Source: Rhizobium oryziradicis (GTDB taxonomy: Bacteria > Pseudomonadota > Alphaproteobacteria > Rhizobiales > Rhizobiaceae). Taken from it: a stretch of DNA of 64,000 nt. Positions 35,849 to 45,806 of the stretch are shown piece after piece. The stretch lies in assembly GCF_001939045.1 (NCBI RefSeq), contig NZ_MKIM01000028.1, positions 62,001 through 126,000 on the forward strand, read 5' to 3'. Under the pieces are notes generated by a model. The model was given only the letters and a program-made list of their open reading frames with translations. It was not told the DNA's origin and did no database searches. A program made the position numbers and the translations under genes. Position 1 is the stretch's first letter. Each line of letters starts with the position of its first letter.

Positions 35849-36805
35849 TCACGGGTAAACGATCTGGGCCTTGGAACGGAGATCCGCAAGATATTTCGCG
35901 GAGTTCGGATCTTCCTTGCTCTTGTCCTGCTTGCCAAGATCTTCGGCGCGGAACACGGCTTGCGCGGCCAGATCGTCTGATACCTCTTTGCGGCTGCAAA
36001 TGGCGATATATTCGACGCCACGCTCTGTGACCAGCGTGCCGGTGGTATTGCCCTTGGCACCTTCAATCAAAGGCTTCCATTCGGTTGGCAGTTCTGGCTG
36101 CAACACCCGGCCAAGATCGCGAATCGACACATCAAGATAGTTGCGGGCAAATTCCATTGCCTGATCGCAGCCAGGGAATTTGCCGCGTGAGGCTTCCGCT
36201 TCGGCTTTTCGCTTGGCCAGAACTGCATTTCGTTTGTTCGCGGGAACAACGAAGATCACTTGCTTCAACGCGTATTCAGTCGTCTGTGGTTTTTGCTTGT
36301 TCTCCAACAGGCGCGTGACCATTTCCTGATTGGTCAGCTTGTCTCTGGAGGAGTAGCGGGCATTGACCAGACGTGGCCAGCTCATTTGAACGGCGATGTA
36401 GGATTTAAAATGCTCTGCGCCGACGCCTGCCTTGTCGAGAATCTGGGTCATTTGGGCTGGTGTCAGCTTGTTGGACGCCGAGAAACGGGCAAAAGCGGCA
36501 TCGACTTCGGCGACGCTCACCGACATGCCAACCCGCGCCACTTCCTGGCGCTTGAGCTGCTCGTCGATCATCTCTTCTTTTGCCATCTTGTTCAGGTCGC
36601 CTTTTTCATGGCGAAGCTTCAAGAAAGCAGCACGGCGCGCAATATCTGTGTTGGTAATCGCGACCTTGTTCACCACAATGGCCACACCGGTTGCGGCGTG
36701 AGCGACGCTTACAAACATAGTCGGCGTGAGGCTTGCCACACTCACCAGGGCGACTGTGCTCACCAGAGCTACTCGCAAAATCTTGCTGCCGAAGGTCATT
36801 AACAT
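35849..36805 (-). CDS. surA: SurA-like periplasmic chaperone/peptidyl-prolyl isomerase
   Basis: Assists outer-membrane protein folding. The 318-aa protein has a Sec signal peptide (about residues 1-37, ending VSVAHA) and the SurA N-domain pattern [20 protein letters not shown], followed by a [13 protein letters not shown] segment. It is shorter than the roughly 430-aa E. coli SurA, and I see at most one parvulin-like region (about residues 175-280), so isomerase activity may be reduced or absent. The start at 36805 fits the signal peptide and an AAGGGAC site. Position between lptD and pdxA supports the assignment. Confidence 0.88.
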   Translation of the reverse strand: MLMTFGSKILRVALVSTVALVSVASLTPTMFVSVAHAATGVAIVVNKVAITNTDIARRAAFLKLRHEKGDLNKMAKEEMIDEQLKRQEVARVGMSVSVAEVDAAFARFSASNKLTPAQMTQILDKAGVGAEHFKSYIAVQMSWPRLVNARYSSRDKLTNQEMVTRLLENKQKPQTTEYALKQVIFVVPANKRNAVLAKRKAEAEASRGKFPGCDQAMEFARNYLDVSIRDLGRVLQPELPTEWKPLIEGAKGNTTGTLVTERGVEYIAICSRKEVSDDLAAQAVFRAEDLGKQDKSKEDPNSAKYLADLRSKAQIVYP

Positions 36806-36992
36806 GTCCCTTTCCCGCACCACATCAATCCTGTGGTGCCGTCCTATACCTGCACTTAAGCAGGATCGTTTGCACAAACGGTGCGGCAAAACAATGGCTA
36901 CTGCATAATTCCTGAAATCGAAATCGATTTAAGGAATGATAAAACATCGCCGCGCTCTCAAGACCACTGAAACGCAGTCTTCTATGAAAATG

Positions 36993-37020
36993 AACCACCC
37001 CAGATTGGCTCAGGGTGGTT
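36993..37020 (-). terminator. Hairpin after lptD
   Basis: AACCACCC / GGGTGGTT, 8-bp arms with a 12-nt loop, 20 bp after the lptD stop, followed on the - strand by CATTTTC. It is a probable partial terminator or processing site, since surA continues on the same strand about 190 bp on. Confidence 0.6.
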
Positions 37021-37039
37021 ATTGATCATCGCGCATCCA

Positions 37040-39379
37040 TCAGTCGGTGCTGGTCGGGTTGAGATTGCCCACGCCGATATCGCCGAGCGTGCGGAATGTC
37101 AGACGCGCGCCGATCGACCAGTCATTGGCAGCGGTTGATGTGTCGGTGCTTTTGCGCTTGTAAACGATAGAGAAGACGGTGCATTCGTCCGTGTAGGAGA
37201 AGCCAACGCCGTAGCGATCAAGCCGATCCTTCTTCAAATCCCAATAGCTTGCGCCAAAAACCGACCAGTAATCGTCAACCTTGATCTGCGTCGTATTCTG
37301 GATCTCTTGCCGCTCGTAGTTATAGCCATAGTTTGGCTGAGCCGCGATCTGGCTATAGACGAAGTTGGTTTGCAATCTGTCGTTTTGATAGCCGACAGAC
37401 GTATCCGTTCTCTTCAGCTCAAGTGAGCTGCGGTCGATCCGGGCGTTGATGGCGGTTGACAGGCCAAATGGCGTATCAACACCGACCATACCAACATAGT
37501 CAGACACAGTGTTTTCGAGGCCCGACTCATTGCCAGCATAGACCAGATCGCTTGAAGCAAACGAGTTTTGACCAGCAAGCTGATAGGACTGACCAAAAAT
37601 GCTGCGAAGCGTGTAGCCGCTGTCGAGTGAGCCTGTGTAGCGCAAGCCAATGTTGGCGCGTGTGCCACCTTCAACCCGGTCAAAACCGGAGAATTTGTCA
37701 CGCGAGAACAGGTTTGTGGCATTGAACACAAAGCTTTGCGCATCTTCATTTGGCAATCTGCCAGCGTCCTGCTCGTCAGGACGCACAAAAATTTGTGCAA
37801 TTGGCTCAAGTACGCTGTTGCTGTTGGGCGTTGTCAGCAACCAGGGATAACGCACTTCCAGCCCTGCGGTGACCATGGAGCGGGCAATGCCTGCGGTATC
37901 GTCGTAATTGCCTGTATAGCCAACAGGGTTATTCATATTGTTGCCAAACACGTCGCCACGAGCGGCGAGGATTGGCGTGAGCAACAAGCCCTCCGAGGTG
38001 TCAAACGTCCGCTTCCACTCAACTTCCGCGGTCAAGCGGCTCATATTGCCCTTGAGGCCCTGATACTTGATAGGGGAGGTGGATGTGACGTTGAAGAAGT
38101 CGTTGTTGTAGCGTGTCAATGCCGTGAAATTGACGACAGCCGAGAGTTCGCCGCCCATGAAAGGTTCTGGCGCATAATAGCTGTAGTCAATTGTTGGCGT
38201 GACAACAGGCTGCTTGCGCTCTGCCACATTGTTGTTGTCAGCATCCTGAACATCAAAATAGTAGGCGCGCATGTCGAAGGAATTACGATTGCCACGACCA
38301 CTCAGATAGACCTGATTGGTATGGGTGCTCTCGTTGAATCCCTGCAGATTGTAGGTACGCGAGAAATTATTGTCGCTTTGCGCCATGACATTCCAGCCGA
38401 ATGTCCAGCGAGGATTGATCGTGAACGCGCCGGTTGACCCGACCATGCCGCGAAAGTCTTTCTTCGAGTCGGACGTACCCGCGTTGAAAGCCTGCTTGTT
38501 CATCTGATCGATGGTGGCAAAGCGCAGAGTGGCAAGCCCGTCTTCGAACTGATGACGCACTTCGGTGTCCAGCAGCACGCCCTGGTTGGAATAGCCACCC
38601 AGCCTGATCGTCGCATCGGTTTGTGGAGAAATTGCCCAATAATAGGGAGCAATAACCCCAACTCCGAGGTTTTGCGTTGTGCTAAACTGTGGGAACAGGA
38701 AGCCTGACTTCCGCTTCACCGTATTGTCTGGCACGGTCATCGCCGGAATCGTCGCGATGGAATGGCCAAAAAGCTGGAAACGGGCCTTTTCCAGACGGAT
38801 TGTATGGGTCTTGCCGTTCTGGATAACGCGTTCTGCCTTGATCTGCCAAATCGGCGCACGGCCTTTTTCAGCACAGGGCAGACAGGCGGTGTAGATGCCC
38901 TTGTTCAGGATCATCTCATCGCCGTTCACACGCTGGCCGGATACTGCCGCCATACGGGTATTATCCGGTGTTTCAATGCGAAGACTATCGACAAAACCGC
39001 TGCCGAAATCATCGGTCACATCCAGTTTGTCGGCATAGATCCGATTTCCGCCCGGTTCGATCAATTCAATGTTGTCGTAGGCCATCAGGCGGCCAGACTT
39101 TTGATCATACTCGATGCGGCGGGCTACCATTTGGTAACCAGCATAGTTTATCTGAACGCCGCCAACGGCGGTGACCTTTTGGGCGTCCTTGTTGTACACG
39201 AGTTCGTTCGCTGCGAGCATCAGCTTCGCATCGTCGGGAACCTTCGGCGTCAAAGCACCCCGGCTGGTCTTCTCCTGCGCGTATACATCTCCAACAGGAG
39301 CTACGTATGCACTCAGAGCGACGCCTGCCAAAAGGGCTGCTAAAAGCCTACTCACGCTTCCGCGGTCACTTGCCGCCAC
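37040..39379 (-). CDS. lptD: LPS-assembly protein LptD
   Basis: Outer-membrane beta-barrel that inserts lipopolysaccharide into the outer leaflet. The 779-aa precursor has a signal peptide (cleavage near residues 33-35, VYAQ), an OstA/LptA-like periplasmic domain (roughly 50-170: AANELVYNKDAQKVTAVGGV) and a long C-terminal barrel region. A CLPC pair near residue 168 and one C-terminal cysteine (DECTVF) may correspond to the disulfides known in E. coli LptD. The start is a GTG with AGGAGG 7 nt upstream, overlapping the lptG stop by one base (TAGTG). Confidence 0.95.
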   Translation of the reverse strand: MAASDRGSVSRLLAALLAGVALSAYVAPVGDVYAQEKTSRGALTPKVPDDAKLMLAANELVYNKDAQKVTAVGGVQINYAGYQMVARRIEYDQKSGRLMAYDNIELIEPGGNRIYADKLDVTDDFGSGFVDSLRIETPDNTRMAAVSGQRVNGDEMILNKGIYTACLPCAEKGRAPIWQIKAERVIQNGKTHTIRLEKARFQLFGHSIATIPAMTVPDNTVKRKSGFLFPQFSTTQNLGVGVIAPYYWAISPQTDATIRLGGYSNQGVLLDTEVRHQFEDGLATLRFATIDQMNKQAFNAGTSDSKKDFRGMVGSTGAFTINPRWTFGWNVMAQSDNNFSRTYNLQGFNESTHTNQVYLSGRGNRNSFDMRAYYFDVQDADNNNVAERKQPVVTPTIDYSYYAPEPFMGGELSAVVNFTALTRYNNDFFNVTSTSPIKYQGLKGNMSRLTAEVEWKRTFDTSEGLLLTPILAARGDVFGNNMNNPVGYTGNYDDTAGIARSMVTAGLEVRYPWLLTTPNSNSVLEPIAQIFVRPDEQDAGRLPNEDAQSFVFNATNLFSRDKFSGFDRVEGGTRANIGLRYTGSLDSGYTLRSIFGQSYQLAGQNSFASSDLVYAGNESGLENTVSDYVGMVGVDTPFGLSTAINARIDRSSLELKRTDTSVGYQNDRLQTNFVYSQIAAQPNYGYNYERQEIQNTTQIKVDDYWSVFGASYWDLKKDRLDRYGVGFSYTDECTVFSIVYKRKSTDTSTAANDWSIGARLTFRTLGDIGVGNLNPTSTD

Positions 39380-40461
39380 TAACCATCCTCCTGATGAAGC
39401 AGAATTGTCGCACCCAATGCCATTGCCACAATCACTGGAGACCAGGTTGCGACGAATGGCGGAACCACACCACTGCTTCCGAACGCCTTTACAAGCACTG
39501 TTGTCACATAAAGCACGAAGCCTGAAATGATTCCACCCAGAATCACGGTTCGTGACTGGTTGAAACGACTGAATTTGAGAGAAACAGTTGCAGCAATCAA
39601 TGTCATTGCAACGAGAAGGAACGGCATGGAAATCAGTGAATGAAACTGGGTTTCCAACCTTTTCGTCGATATGCCAAAGGAATGCGCGACTGCTATTTTG
39701 TTAGAAAGATCATAAAAAGCAACAGTATCAGGCTGTGCGAGACGCTCTTGTAAAAACTCCTGCTTCAAATTGGTACGAACTTTCACCGATGCGAGATCCA
39801 GAGGCTTTTGACCCGGGCGAGTCTCAATAACATCATTAAGCACCCAGTAACCATCTTGCAACTTCGCTGTGGAAGCATCCTGTCGATAGGCGATCCGACC
39901 GTCGCTGTCAAAGTGGATAAATACCGGCTGGGTCAGCAAGGTGCCATTTTCCAGCACTGATGATGCACCGATGATGGTGTCGTCCTTGCCAGTGATCTGA
40001 CGAATCCACGGAACGTCATTGTTGCTCACGCTGCCCGAATCGCCCCACTTCGCTTCCTGAGACAGGGCAAATTGCTGTCCAATGGCCGCAAGCGGGTTGA
40101 GAATCACGGAACTGCCGACACCGAGCAGGAAGGCACCGAGCAAGAACGGGAACATGAACTGCCAGACGGAAATGCCCGCCGCGCGCGCAATCACCAGCTC
40201 GGAGCGACGATTGAGCGCAATCAGCGCCGTCATGCCCGCAAACAGCGCAATAAACGGAACTGTCTGCTGCAAGATCAGAGGCAAGCGCATCAAGGTGAGC
40301 AGCATCACGCCGATCAGGGATGAGCCTTTGGCATCGGAATAGCGGCCACTGACCTCACTAAAGTCGATCAGAAATATGATGGCGGCCACACCGATCAGAA
40401 ACCAGAAGACGGTGATGGCGTAGCGCTTGAGAAAATAACGGCTGAGTGTACCGATGATCAT
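39379..40461 (-). CDS. lptG: LPS export ABC transporter permease LptG
   Basis: Inner-membrane partner that, with LptF and the ATPase LptB (not in this window), extracts LPS. The 360-aa protein has six predicted helices, three before and three after a periplasmic beta-jellyroll (about residues 130-270), with the N-terminal SRYFLKRYAITVFWFLIGV. It overlaps lptF by 4 nt (ATGA) and lptD by one, so the three genes are coupled. Confidence 0.95.
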   Translation of the reverse strand: MIIGTLSRYFLKRYAITVFWFLIGVAAIIFLIDFSEVSGRYSDAKGSSLIGVMLLTLMRLPLILQQTVPFIALFAGMTALIALNRRSELVIARAAGISVWQFMFPFLLGAFLLGVGSSVILNPLAAIGQQFALSQEAKWGDSGSVSNNDVPWIRQITGKDDTIIGASSVLENGTLLTQPVFIHFDSDGRIAYRQDASTAKLQDGYWVLNDVIETRPGQKPLDLASVKVRTNLKQEFLQERLAQPDTVAFYDLSNKIAVAHSFGISTKRLETQFHSLISMPFLLVAMTLIAATVSLKFSRFNQSRTVILGGIISGFVLYVTTVLVKAFGSSGVVPPFVATWSPVIVAMALGATILLHQEDG

Positions 40462-41642
40462 ACGCCGCCCCCATTTCCGGAGTTTTTGCCGCGCAAGCCC
40501 GAAAGGCGCGCCTGAGCCGATGCAATGAAGGTGTCAATCGCGTGCTGCAATTTGGAACGCCTCCGCGCTTGCTTTTGGCGATACAGCATTGCTGCGGCAA
40601 TGGCCCCACTGAGTAACGGCGTGGCGTACATCAGATAGACATACGCGCTGTTGTTTTCGACCTTGTTGGCGGCATAGAAGGCAAGCCATCTCAACAGAAG
40701 GGCAATCACCAGCGCCGAGACCATCGGATGCAGCCGCGCCTCGCGGTGCGATTTCGCGTCGCCTGCAATGACCAGAGAAATCAGCGCAAAGGCAAACGGC
40801 AAAAGCCACTCGGTCATGCGCTTATGCAATTCCGCCGTATAGGCACCGGGGCGCGCTTGATAATCGGGATCATTCTTATCGGGATTGAGCAGAAAGCCCA
40901 GGCTTCGATCGCTTGGGCGCATTGATGCCTTGCCGCGCTGTTCTGTCAGATCAGAGAGGTCAAAGGCGTAAGAATCGAAGTGAACAATAGAGACGTTTTC
41001 GCCCGGCGCTTTGCGCTGCACTTCGCCATCATGCATGATCAGCGCTGTGCCAGTTTTATCCACGGCACCTTCGCGGGCGTAGTAAATCAGCGTGTAGTTC
41101 GGGTCACGATAATCAGCAACGAACAGGCCCTTGAGAACGCGTCCGGCCAGCCGCTGCGAGATCTGGACATAGAGCCCTTCCTCAACTTTGCGGAAGTTTT
41201 TCTCTTCAATCACCGTGGAGAGAAGGTCGGCATAGGCGTTGGCGATCATATCTCTTGCGGCAGCTTTGACCTTGGGCTGCACATCATTGGTGATGAACAG
41301 CGTGAGCAGGCTTATCGCCAGTGCAAACAACAGGATCGGCCGCAGGATGATGGAGCGCGAAGCGCCTGCCGCATCAATGACCGGCAGTTCCGAATCATTG
41401 TTCATCGCAGTGAGGCTTTGTGTGATGCCGATCACCAGCGCAAAGGGCATCACAACGGGAATGATTGTCGGCAAAATAAGCGTTGCCAGCTGGGCAAATG
41501 CACCGATGGATTGGCCGGTGTCGGTCACTAGATTGATGCGTGCCAGAACCTGCGTCGTCCAGATAATCGCAAGCACCGGCAGCAATGCCGTCAGGAACAT
41601 TTGCGCGACACGCCGCAATATATATTTTTCGAGAAGCTTCAT
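40458..41642 (-). CDS. lptF: LPS export ABC transporter permease LptF
   Basis: A 394-aa YjgP/YjgQ-family permease beginning MKLLEKYILRRVAQMFLTAL. Two groups of three helices flank a periplasmic domain (about residues 130-280). The C-terminus has a basic Gly-rich cytoplasmic tail. It starts the lptF-lptG-lptD-surA-pdxA-rsmA run and lies 66 bp after the PAP2 phosphatase gene on the same strand. Confidence 0.95.
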   Translation of the reverse strand: MKLLEKYILRRVAQMFLTALLPVLAIIWTTQVLARINLVTDTGQSIGAFAQLATLILPTIIPVVMPFALVIGITQSLTAMNNDSELPVIDAAGASRSIILRPILLFALAISLLTLFITNDVQPKVKAAARDMIANAYADLLSTVIEEKNFRKVEEGLYVQISQRLAGRVLKGLFVADYRDPNYTLIYYAREGAVDKTGTALIMHDGEVQRKAPGENVSIVHFDSYAFDLSDLTEQRGKASMRPSDRSLGFLLNPDKNDPDYQARPGAYTAELHKRMTEWLLPFAFALISLVIAGDAKSHREARLHPMVSALVIALLLRWLAFYAANKVENNSAYVYLMYATPLLSGAIAAAMLYRQKQARRRSKLQHAIDTFIASAQARLSGLRGKNSGNGGGV

Positions 41643-41708
41643 GCCTGACCCTGCTTGTGGCCTCTATTTGCCCTTGGTTCTGGTAAAAGACAAGGGCTTG
41701 TTCTGCAA

Positions 41709-42563
41709 TCACCTGTGCAGGATTGACGATGGCTTGGAATTTGAGCGCTTTTGCGGCCTGTCAAACACGTGGTACACGGCAAAGACCCAGGCAAAAATGA
41801 CCGGCGACGACAGCCAGCCCAGAACCGCATCCGAGAGATAATGACCTCCAAATGCCACCCTCAGCAGGGCCGTGGCGATGGAGGCGATGACCAAAGGCGG
41901 GCCGAGGCGAGATCGCCAGCTCGAGGGAATAAAGGGCACAATACAGATAATAATGCCGGCACCTGCGGCCTCGCCCGAGATGAAAGAGCAATTGCCATCG
42001 CAGGCACCGGCAAAACTACCGGCCGGCATGAAATGCAGGGTGCCACCAAAAACATCGGTTTCAATGGGGCGAGGTCTTCCCGACCACTCTTTCAGAATGA
42101 CATTGACGACAAGAAACGGGCCTATCAAGGCTGCCAGCAGCGACAAGGCGAGTTTTGCGATCCAGTCGTGGTTTTGCTGTTTCAAAATCGGAAATTCGCT
42201 GATGCGTTTGTCCTTTGCTTCGACCAACGCAATGATCAGCGCCACCAGAACACAGACGCCAGTGATATGCGGCACGTAGAACAGGATTTTGCGAATCACC
42301 TGAACCACACCATTGTGACTGACGGGAAAGCCACCGCAGACAAGGCGGCTCACGCCAGCACCGCATTCTGAGGCGCGAAAGAAAAAGCCGGCGACTGCCA
42401 AATCGATCTCGGGCAGGGCGTAAAACGCAAGCAGCAAAGCAAACCACAGGGCAGACAGCGCGGTTGCGGTGCCTATGGATGCTTTTGACAGGTCCGGCAC
42501 GCGGGCCAGTCCTTCCCAGAGTGTTTTGATCGTGTGCACAGAGGTGCGCGCAATGGGGCTCAT
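41709..42563 (-). CDS. PAP2-family membrane phosphatase
   Basis: A 284-aa inner-membrane protein with about six helices. The three PAP2 phosphatase motifs are present: KEWSGRPRP, SFISGEAAGA and RVAFGGHYLSDAVLG, which supply the Lys/Arg, Ser-Gly and His-Asp residues. Possible substrates are undecaprenyl pyrophosphate, phosphatidylglycerol phosphate, or lipid A phosphate (LpxE-type). Its position before the LPS transport genes makes a lipid A or LPS role attractive, but that is inference. Confidence 0.88.
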   Translation of the reverse strand: MSPIARTSVHTIKTLWEGLARVPDLSKASIGTATALSALWFALLLAFYALPEIDLAVAGFFFRASECGAGVSRLVCGGFPVSHNGVVQVIRKILFYVPHITGVCVLVALIIALVEAKDKRISEFPILKQQNHDWIAKLALSLLAALIGPFLVVNVILKEWSGRPRPIETDVFGGTLHFMPAGSFAGACDGNCSFISGEAAGAGIIICIVPFIPSSWRSRLGPPLVIASIATALLRVAFGGHYLSDAVLGWLSSPVIFAWVFAVYHVFDRPQKRSNSKPSSILHR

Positions 42564-42576
42564 GGTTCACTCTTGG

Positions 42577-42610
42577 TCTGTCGGCTTGATGGGTCTGTCC
42601 GCTTGATGAG
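42577..42610. repeat. 17-bp tandem direct repeat before the PAP2 gene
   Basis: TCTGTCGGCTTGATGGG and TCTGTCCGCTTGATGAG are adjacent, differing at two positions. They lie 14 bp upstream of the PAP2 start in the 235-bp gap shared with the divergent pepA. No ribosome-binding site is inside the unit; a regulator-binding array is possible. Confidence 0.7.
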
Positions 42611-42798
42611 TCTGCTCTGGCAGGCAGTTGCGCTGGCTTATTACCCTGTGACGGGGAAAAGAGCCAGATGCCTCACCTTTGCTTTATCGTCCGCTGCCTT
42701 TTGCACATCAAATTTCGGCTTTGTCGGTCTATCTGTTGCAATCGGGTTCAAAACCGACATGATCGGCCAACCTTCAAAATGAAATGCCGGAGTTGACC

Positions 42799-44289
42799 AT
42801 GGCTGCCAAGCTAGAAATATCCTTTGCGACATCTGCCACGCTGCAAGGCGGACTTGCGCTGACGCTGAAAGAGGCAGAAAGCGCGCTGCCCGCAGCAGCC
42901 GCCGAGCTTGATCCTGCTGGCACGTTTGCAAGAGCCGCCGCAACAGCGCAGTTCAAGGCCAAGGCAATGACGGTGCTGGATTTGCTGGCACCTGCGGGAT
43001 CAAACTTGGATCGTTTGATCGTGGTTGGCGCAGGCAAGGCGGCTGATCTGAGCGCTCATGACTGGTTGCGGCTTGGCGGAACCGTGGCCGCCAACCTCAA
43101 GAAAGCCGAGGCTGCCACCGTGTTTGTCGATGCCGAAGGCCTTGATGTGACACCAAAGGCTGTCTGCGATTTTGCCGCAGGCATGATGCTGCGCAATTAC
43201 ACCTTTGATGATTACAAGACCAAGAAAAAGGATGATGATGAGGGTGCCGCCGTCATCAAGGTGACCATTGTCACCGCCCATGCGGATGCGGCCAAGGCCT
43301 TGTTTGAAAAGGACGGCAAAGCCGTGACCGATGGCGTGTTGCTGGCTCGCACCATGGTCAACCTGCCGCCCAACGTGCTTGGCCCGGTGGAGTTTGCCGA
43401 TCATGCCAAGGCGCTTGAAAAGCTGGGCGTTGAGGTTGAGATTCTCACGGAAGTGGAGATGAAGGCGCTGGGCATGGGCGCGCTTTTGGGTGTTGCCCAA
43501 GGATCCGTGCGGCCACCGCGTTTGGCGGTGATGCAGTGGAAGGGTGACAAAACAGATGCTCAGCCGATTGCCTTCATTGGCAAGGGCGTGGTGTTTGACA
43601 CCGGCGGTATTTCCATCAAGCCAGCAGCAGGCATGGAAGATATGAAGGGCGATATGGGCGGTGCGGCCGCCGTGATTGGCCTGATGCATACGCTGGCGGC
43701 GCGCAAAGCCAAGGTGAATGTTGTTGGCATTCTCGGCCTTGTGGAAAACATGCCGGATGGCAATGCCCAGCGTCCGGGCGATATTGTCACCTCGATGTCC
43801 GGCCAGACCATTGAGATTATCAATACCGATGCCGAAGGCCGTTTGGTGCTGTGTGATGCGCTCTGGTATTGCAACGACCGTTTCAAGCCTGCCTTCATGA
43901 TCAATCTGGCAACATTGACGGGTGCCATTCTGGTGGCGCTGGCCAATCTGCATGCTGGCCTGTTTTCCAACGATGATGAACTGGCAGAGCAATTGCTGAA
44001 AGCGGGCCTGAGCACCAATGAGCGCCTGTGGCGGATGCCGCTTGGCAAGGATTACGACAAGATGATCGATAGCCGCTTTGCCGATATGAAAAACTCCGGC
44101 GGACGGCTGGGAGGCTCGATTACGGCGGCGCAATTCTTGCAACGCTTTGTCGGCGACACCCCTTGGGCGCATCTTGATGTTGCCGGAACCGCGATGGATT
44201 CGCCAAAGGATGAAATCAGCCAGTCCTGGGCTTCTGGCTTTGGTGTGCGGCTCCTGGATCAACTGGTGCGTGATGCTTATGAAGCGTAA
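42799..44289 (+). CDS. pepA: Leucyl aminopeptidase (M17 family)
   Basis: Dizinc cytosol aminopeptidase. The 496-aa protein has an N-terminal regulatory domain and a C-terminal catalytic domain. Metal ligands are in [19 protein letters not shown] and the diagnostic NTDAEGRL. The ATG at 42799 is chosen because GGAG lies 7 nt before it; an ATG five codons upstream lacks a site. Followed 15 bp later by holC, an order common in proteobacteria. Confidence 0.96.
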   Translation: MAAKLEISFATSATLQGGLALTLKEAESALPAAAAELDPAGTFARAAATAQFKAKAMTVLDLLAPAGSNLDRLIVVGAGKAADLSAHDWLRLGGTVAANLKKAEAATVFVDAEGLDVTPKAVCDFAAGMMLRNYTFDDYKTKKKDDDEGAAVIKVTIVTAHADAAKALFEKDGKAVTDGVLLARTMVNLPPNVLGPVEFADHAKALEKLGVEVEILTEVEMKALGMGALLGVAQGSVRPPRLAVMQWKGDKTDAQPIAFIGKGVVFDTGGISIKPAAGMEDMKGDMGGAAAVIGLMHTLAARKAKVNVVGILGLVENMPDGNAQRPGDIVTSMSGQTIEIINTDAEGRLVLCDALWYCNDRFKPAFMINLATLTGAILVALANLHAGLFSNDDELAEQLLKAGLSTNERLWRMPLGKDYDKMIDSRFADMKNSGGRLGGSITAAQFLQRFVGDTPWAHLDVAGTAMDSPKDEISQSWASGFGVRLLDQLVRDAYEA

Positions 44290-44304
44290 GCGGGACACCA
44301 AAGC

Positions 44305-44754
44305 GTGACCGACGTTCTCTTCTACCATCTCACAGAAACGAAGCTTGAGGATGCTTTACCGGCCCTGCTGGAAAAGTGCCTCGAGCGTGGCTGGACCGTG
44401 GGCGTTGAAATGCGGGATGCTGATCGGCGTGAAAAGCTCGATCAGCATTTATGGACCTATCGGGACGATAGTTTTTTGCCCCATGGCACGGACGATGCGG
44501 AGATGGCCGAGAGCCAGCCGGTGTTGCTCAGTCTATCGTCAGGCAATGGCAATCAGGCAACGGTGCGATTCTATATTGACGGTGCCGTGCCGGAGCTTCC
44601 CTTGCTCTATGAGCGGGTGGTGTTTGTGTTTGATGGCCATGACCAAAGCGAGCTGGAAACCGCGCGTGGCGAGTGGAAGCGGCTGAAAGGTGAGGGCCAT
44701 GCTCTGACCTATTGGCAGCAAAACAATCAGGGCCGCTGGGAGAAGAAGGCGTAA
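44305..44754 (+). CDS. holC: DNA polymerase III subunit chi
   Basis: A 149-aa clamp-loader accessory subunit that contacts SSB. It begins MTDVLFYHLTETKLEDALPA and has LDQHLWTYRDDSFLPHG and ERVVFVFDGHDQ, typical of HolC. It starts with GTG and has a weak ribosome-binding site, so translation may depend on pepA. Ends at a strong bidirectional terminator. Confidence 0.93.
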   Translation: MTDVLFYHLTETKLEDALPALLEKCLERGWTVGVEMRDADRREKLDQHLWTYRDDSFLPHGTDDAEMAESQPVLLSLSSGNGNQATVRFYIDGAVPELPLLYERVVFVFDGHDQSELETARGEWKRLKGEGHALTYWQQNNQGRWEKKA

Positions 44755-44777
44755 GCGTTTGTAATGTGCGGGGACAA

Positions 44778-44814
44778 AAAAGGCCTATCCTCTGTTGTGG
44801 AGGATAGGCCTTTT
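44778..44814. terminator. Bidirectional terminator between holC and the deacetylase gene
   Basis: Perfect 15-bp arms AAAAGGCCTATCCTC / GAGGATAGGCCTTTT with a 7-nt loop. T-runs are encoded on both strands, and the neighbouring genes are convergent. Confidence 0.92.
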
Positions 44815-44816
44815 GC

Positions 44817-45653
44817 TTACAGGCGCGATGCAACCATCTGATTGGATGCCTTGCCATAGCGCAGGGTCACCACTTTATAGCCCTCAGTGTTCAGACGCTT
44901 CAACAGCATGGGCAACATGGCAACTGTTCTGGTGTGGATGTCATGCATCAAAATGATGCCGCCATGGCGCTTGGCAAGCTCTGCCATGGTGCGGTCCAGC
45001 ACCTGGGCGGCGCTGGCCTTGTAATAATCCTTGGTATCAACATCGACATCCATCACCACCGTGCCGCGGTCAGCCAGAGCCTGGCGCAATCTTGATGTAT
45101 CGGCAAGATAGGGGAAGCGGAAGAAGCCAACCGTTTTGATGCCCGCTGCATCGCGCACAGCATTTTCGCCGCGCATGATTTCATTCATCGCCTGATCGAA
45201 GGCCATGGCTTTCAAATTGGGGTGACGATAGGTGTGGCTGCCAATGGAATGACCACGACGCAAGGTGTCCTGCACGATTTCAGGATGGCTCTTGGCCATT
45301 TCACCAACCAGCATGAACGTGGCTTTGACGTTATATTGGTCGAGATCGGCCAGAACGGTTTCGGTCTTTTTCACCGACGGCCCGTCGTCAAATGTCAAGA
45401 TGACTTCTTTTGGCCCCAGCTTGATGTCGTGAATGCTCGACACTGTCAGCGTGCGCCCGGCCAATTGGGTGCTTCTGCTGCGCCCCATCCAGTTCTGTGG
45501 CTCCATCGGCACAGGGTCGCTGGCCAAAAGCGGCTTGGGACGCTCTGTCACCGGCGCAAATGCGCTGCGCATGGTCATATTGGATGGGCTTTGGCTGGCG
45601 CAACCAGCAAGGCATAAAGCAAGGGTGGCGCTGGCGAACAGGCGAGACATCAT
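44817..45653 (-). CDS. Polysaccharide deacetylase lipoprotein (NodB homology domain)
   Basis: A 278-aa carbohydrate esterase family 4 protein. It has a lipoprotein signal peptide with lipobox LAGC (lipidated Cys18). The metal triad is D90 in TFDDGP and H140/H144 in SHTYRHP. Later CE4 motifs appear as RFPYLADT and IILMHDIHT. It likely removes N-acetyl groups from peptidoglycan or another polysaccharide in the periplasm; the substrate is unknown. It follows the chemoreceptor gene on the same strand behind a terminator. Confidence 0.9.
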   Translation of the reverse strand: MMSRLFASATLALCLAGCASQSPSNMTMRSAFAPVTERPKPLLASDPVPMEPQNWMGRSRSTQLAGRTLTVSSIHDIKLGPKEVILTFDDGPSVKKTETVLADLDQYNVKATFMLVGEMAKSHPEIVQDTLRRGHSIGSHTYRHPNLKAMAFDQAMNEIMRGENAVRDAAGIKTVGFFRFPYLADTSRLRQALADRGTVVMDVDVDTKDYYKASAAQVLDRTMAELAKRHGGIILMHDIHTRTVAMLPMLLKRLNTEGYKVVTLRYGKASNQMVASRL

Positions 45654-45760
45654 GATGTGATTCTTCGTGAAAGACGATAGAATCAGATAATCGAATTATG
45701 GTTAATGAGTTATTGACGAGAACCCGCTTTCGCCCAATATCTGACACAATTGAAAATGCG

Positions 45761-45796
45761 ACAGCACTGTGCGTTTGATAAAACGCACAGTGCTGT
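45761..45796 (-). terminator. Terminator of the chemoreceptor gene
   Basis: Perfect 16-bp arms ACAGCACTGTGCGTTT / AAACGCACAGTGCTGT with a GATA loop, 10 bp after the stop codon. On the - strand a short T stretch (CGCATTTTC) follows. Confidence 0.88.
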
Positions 45797-45806
45797 ACAA
45801 GTGTGT

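Noticed and set aside
43000..44328. 442-codon open frame on the - strand opposite pepA
   Set aside because: Antisense to a clear M17 peptidase gene. The translation has no family resemblance and the frame is kept open by codon bias.
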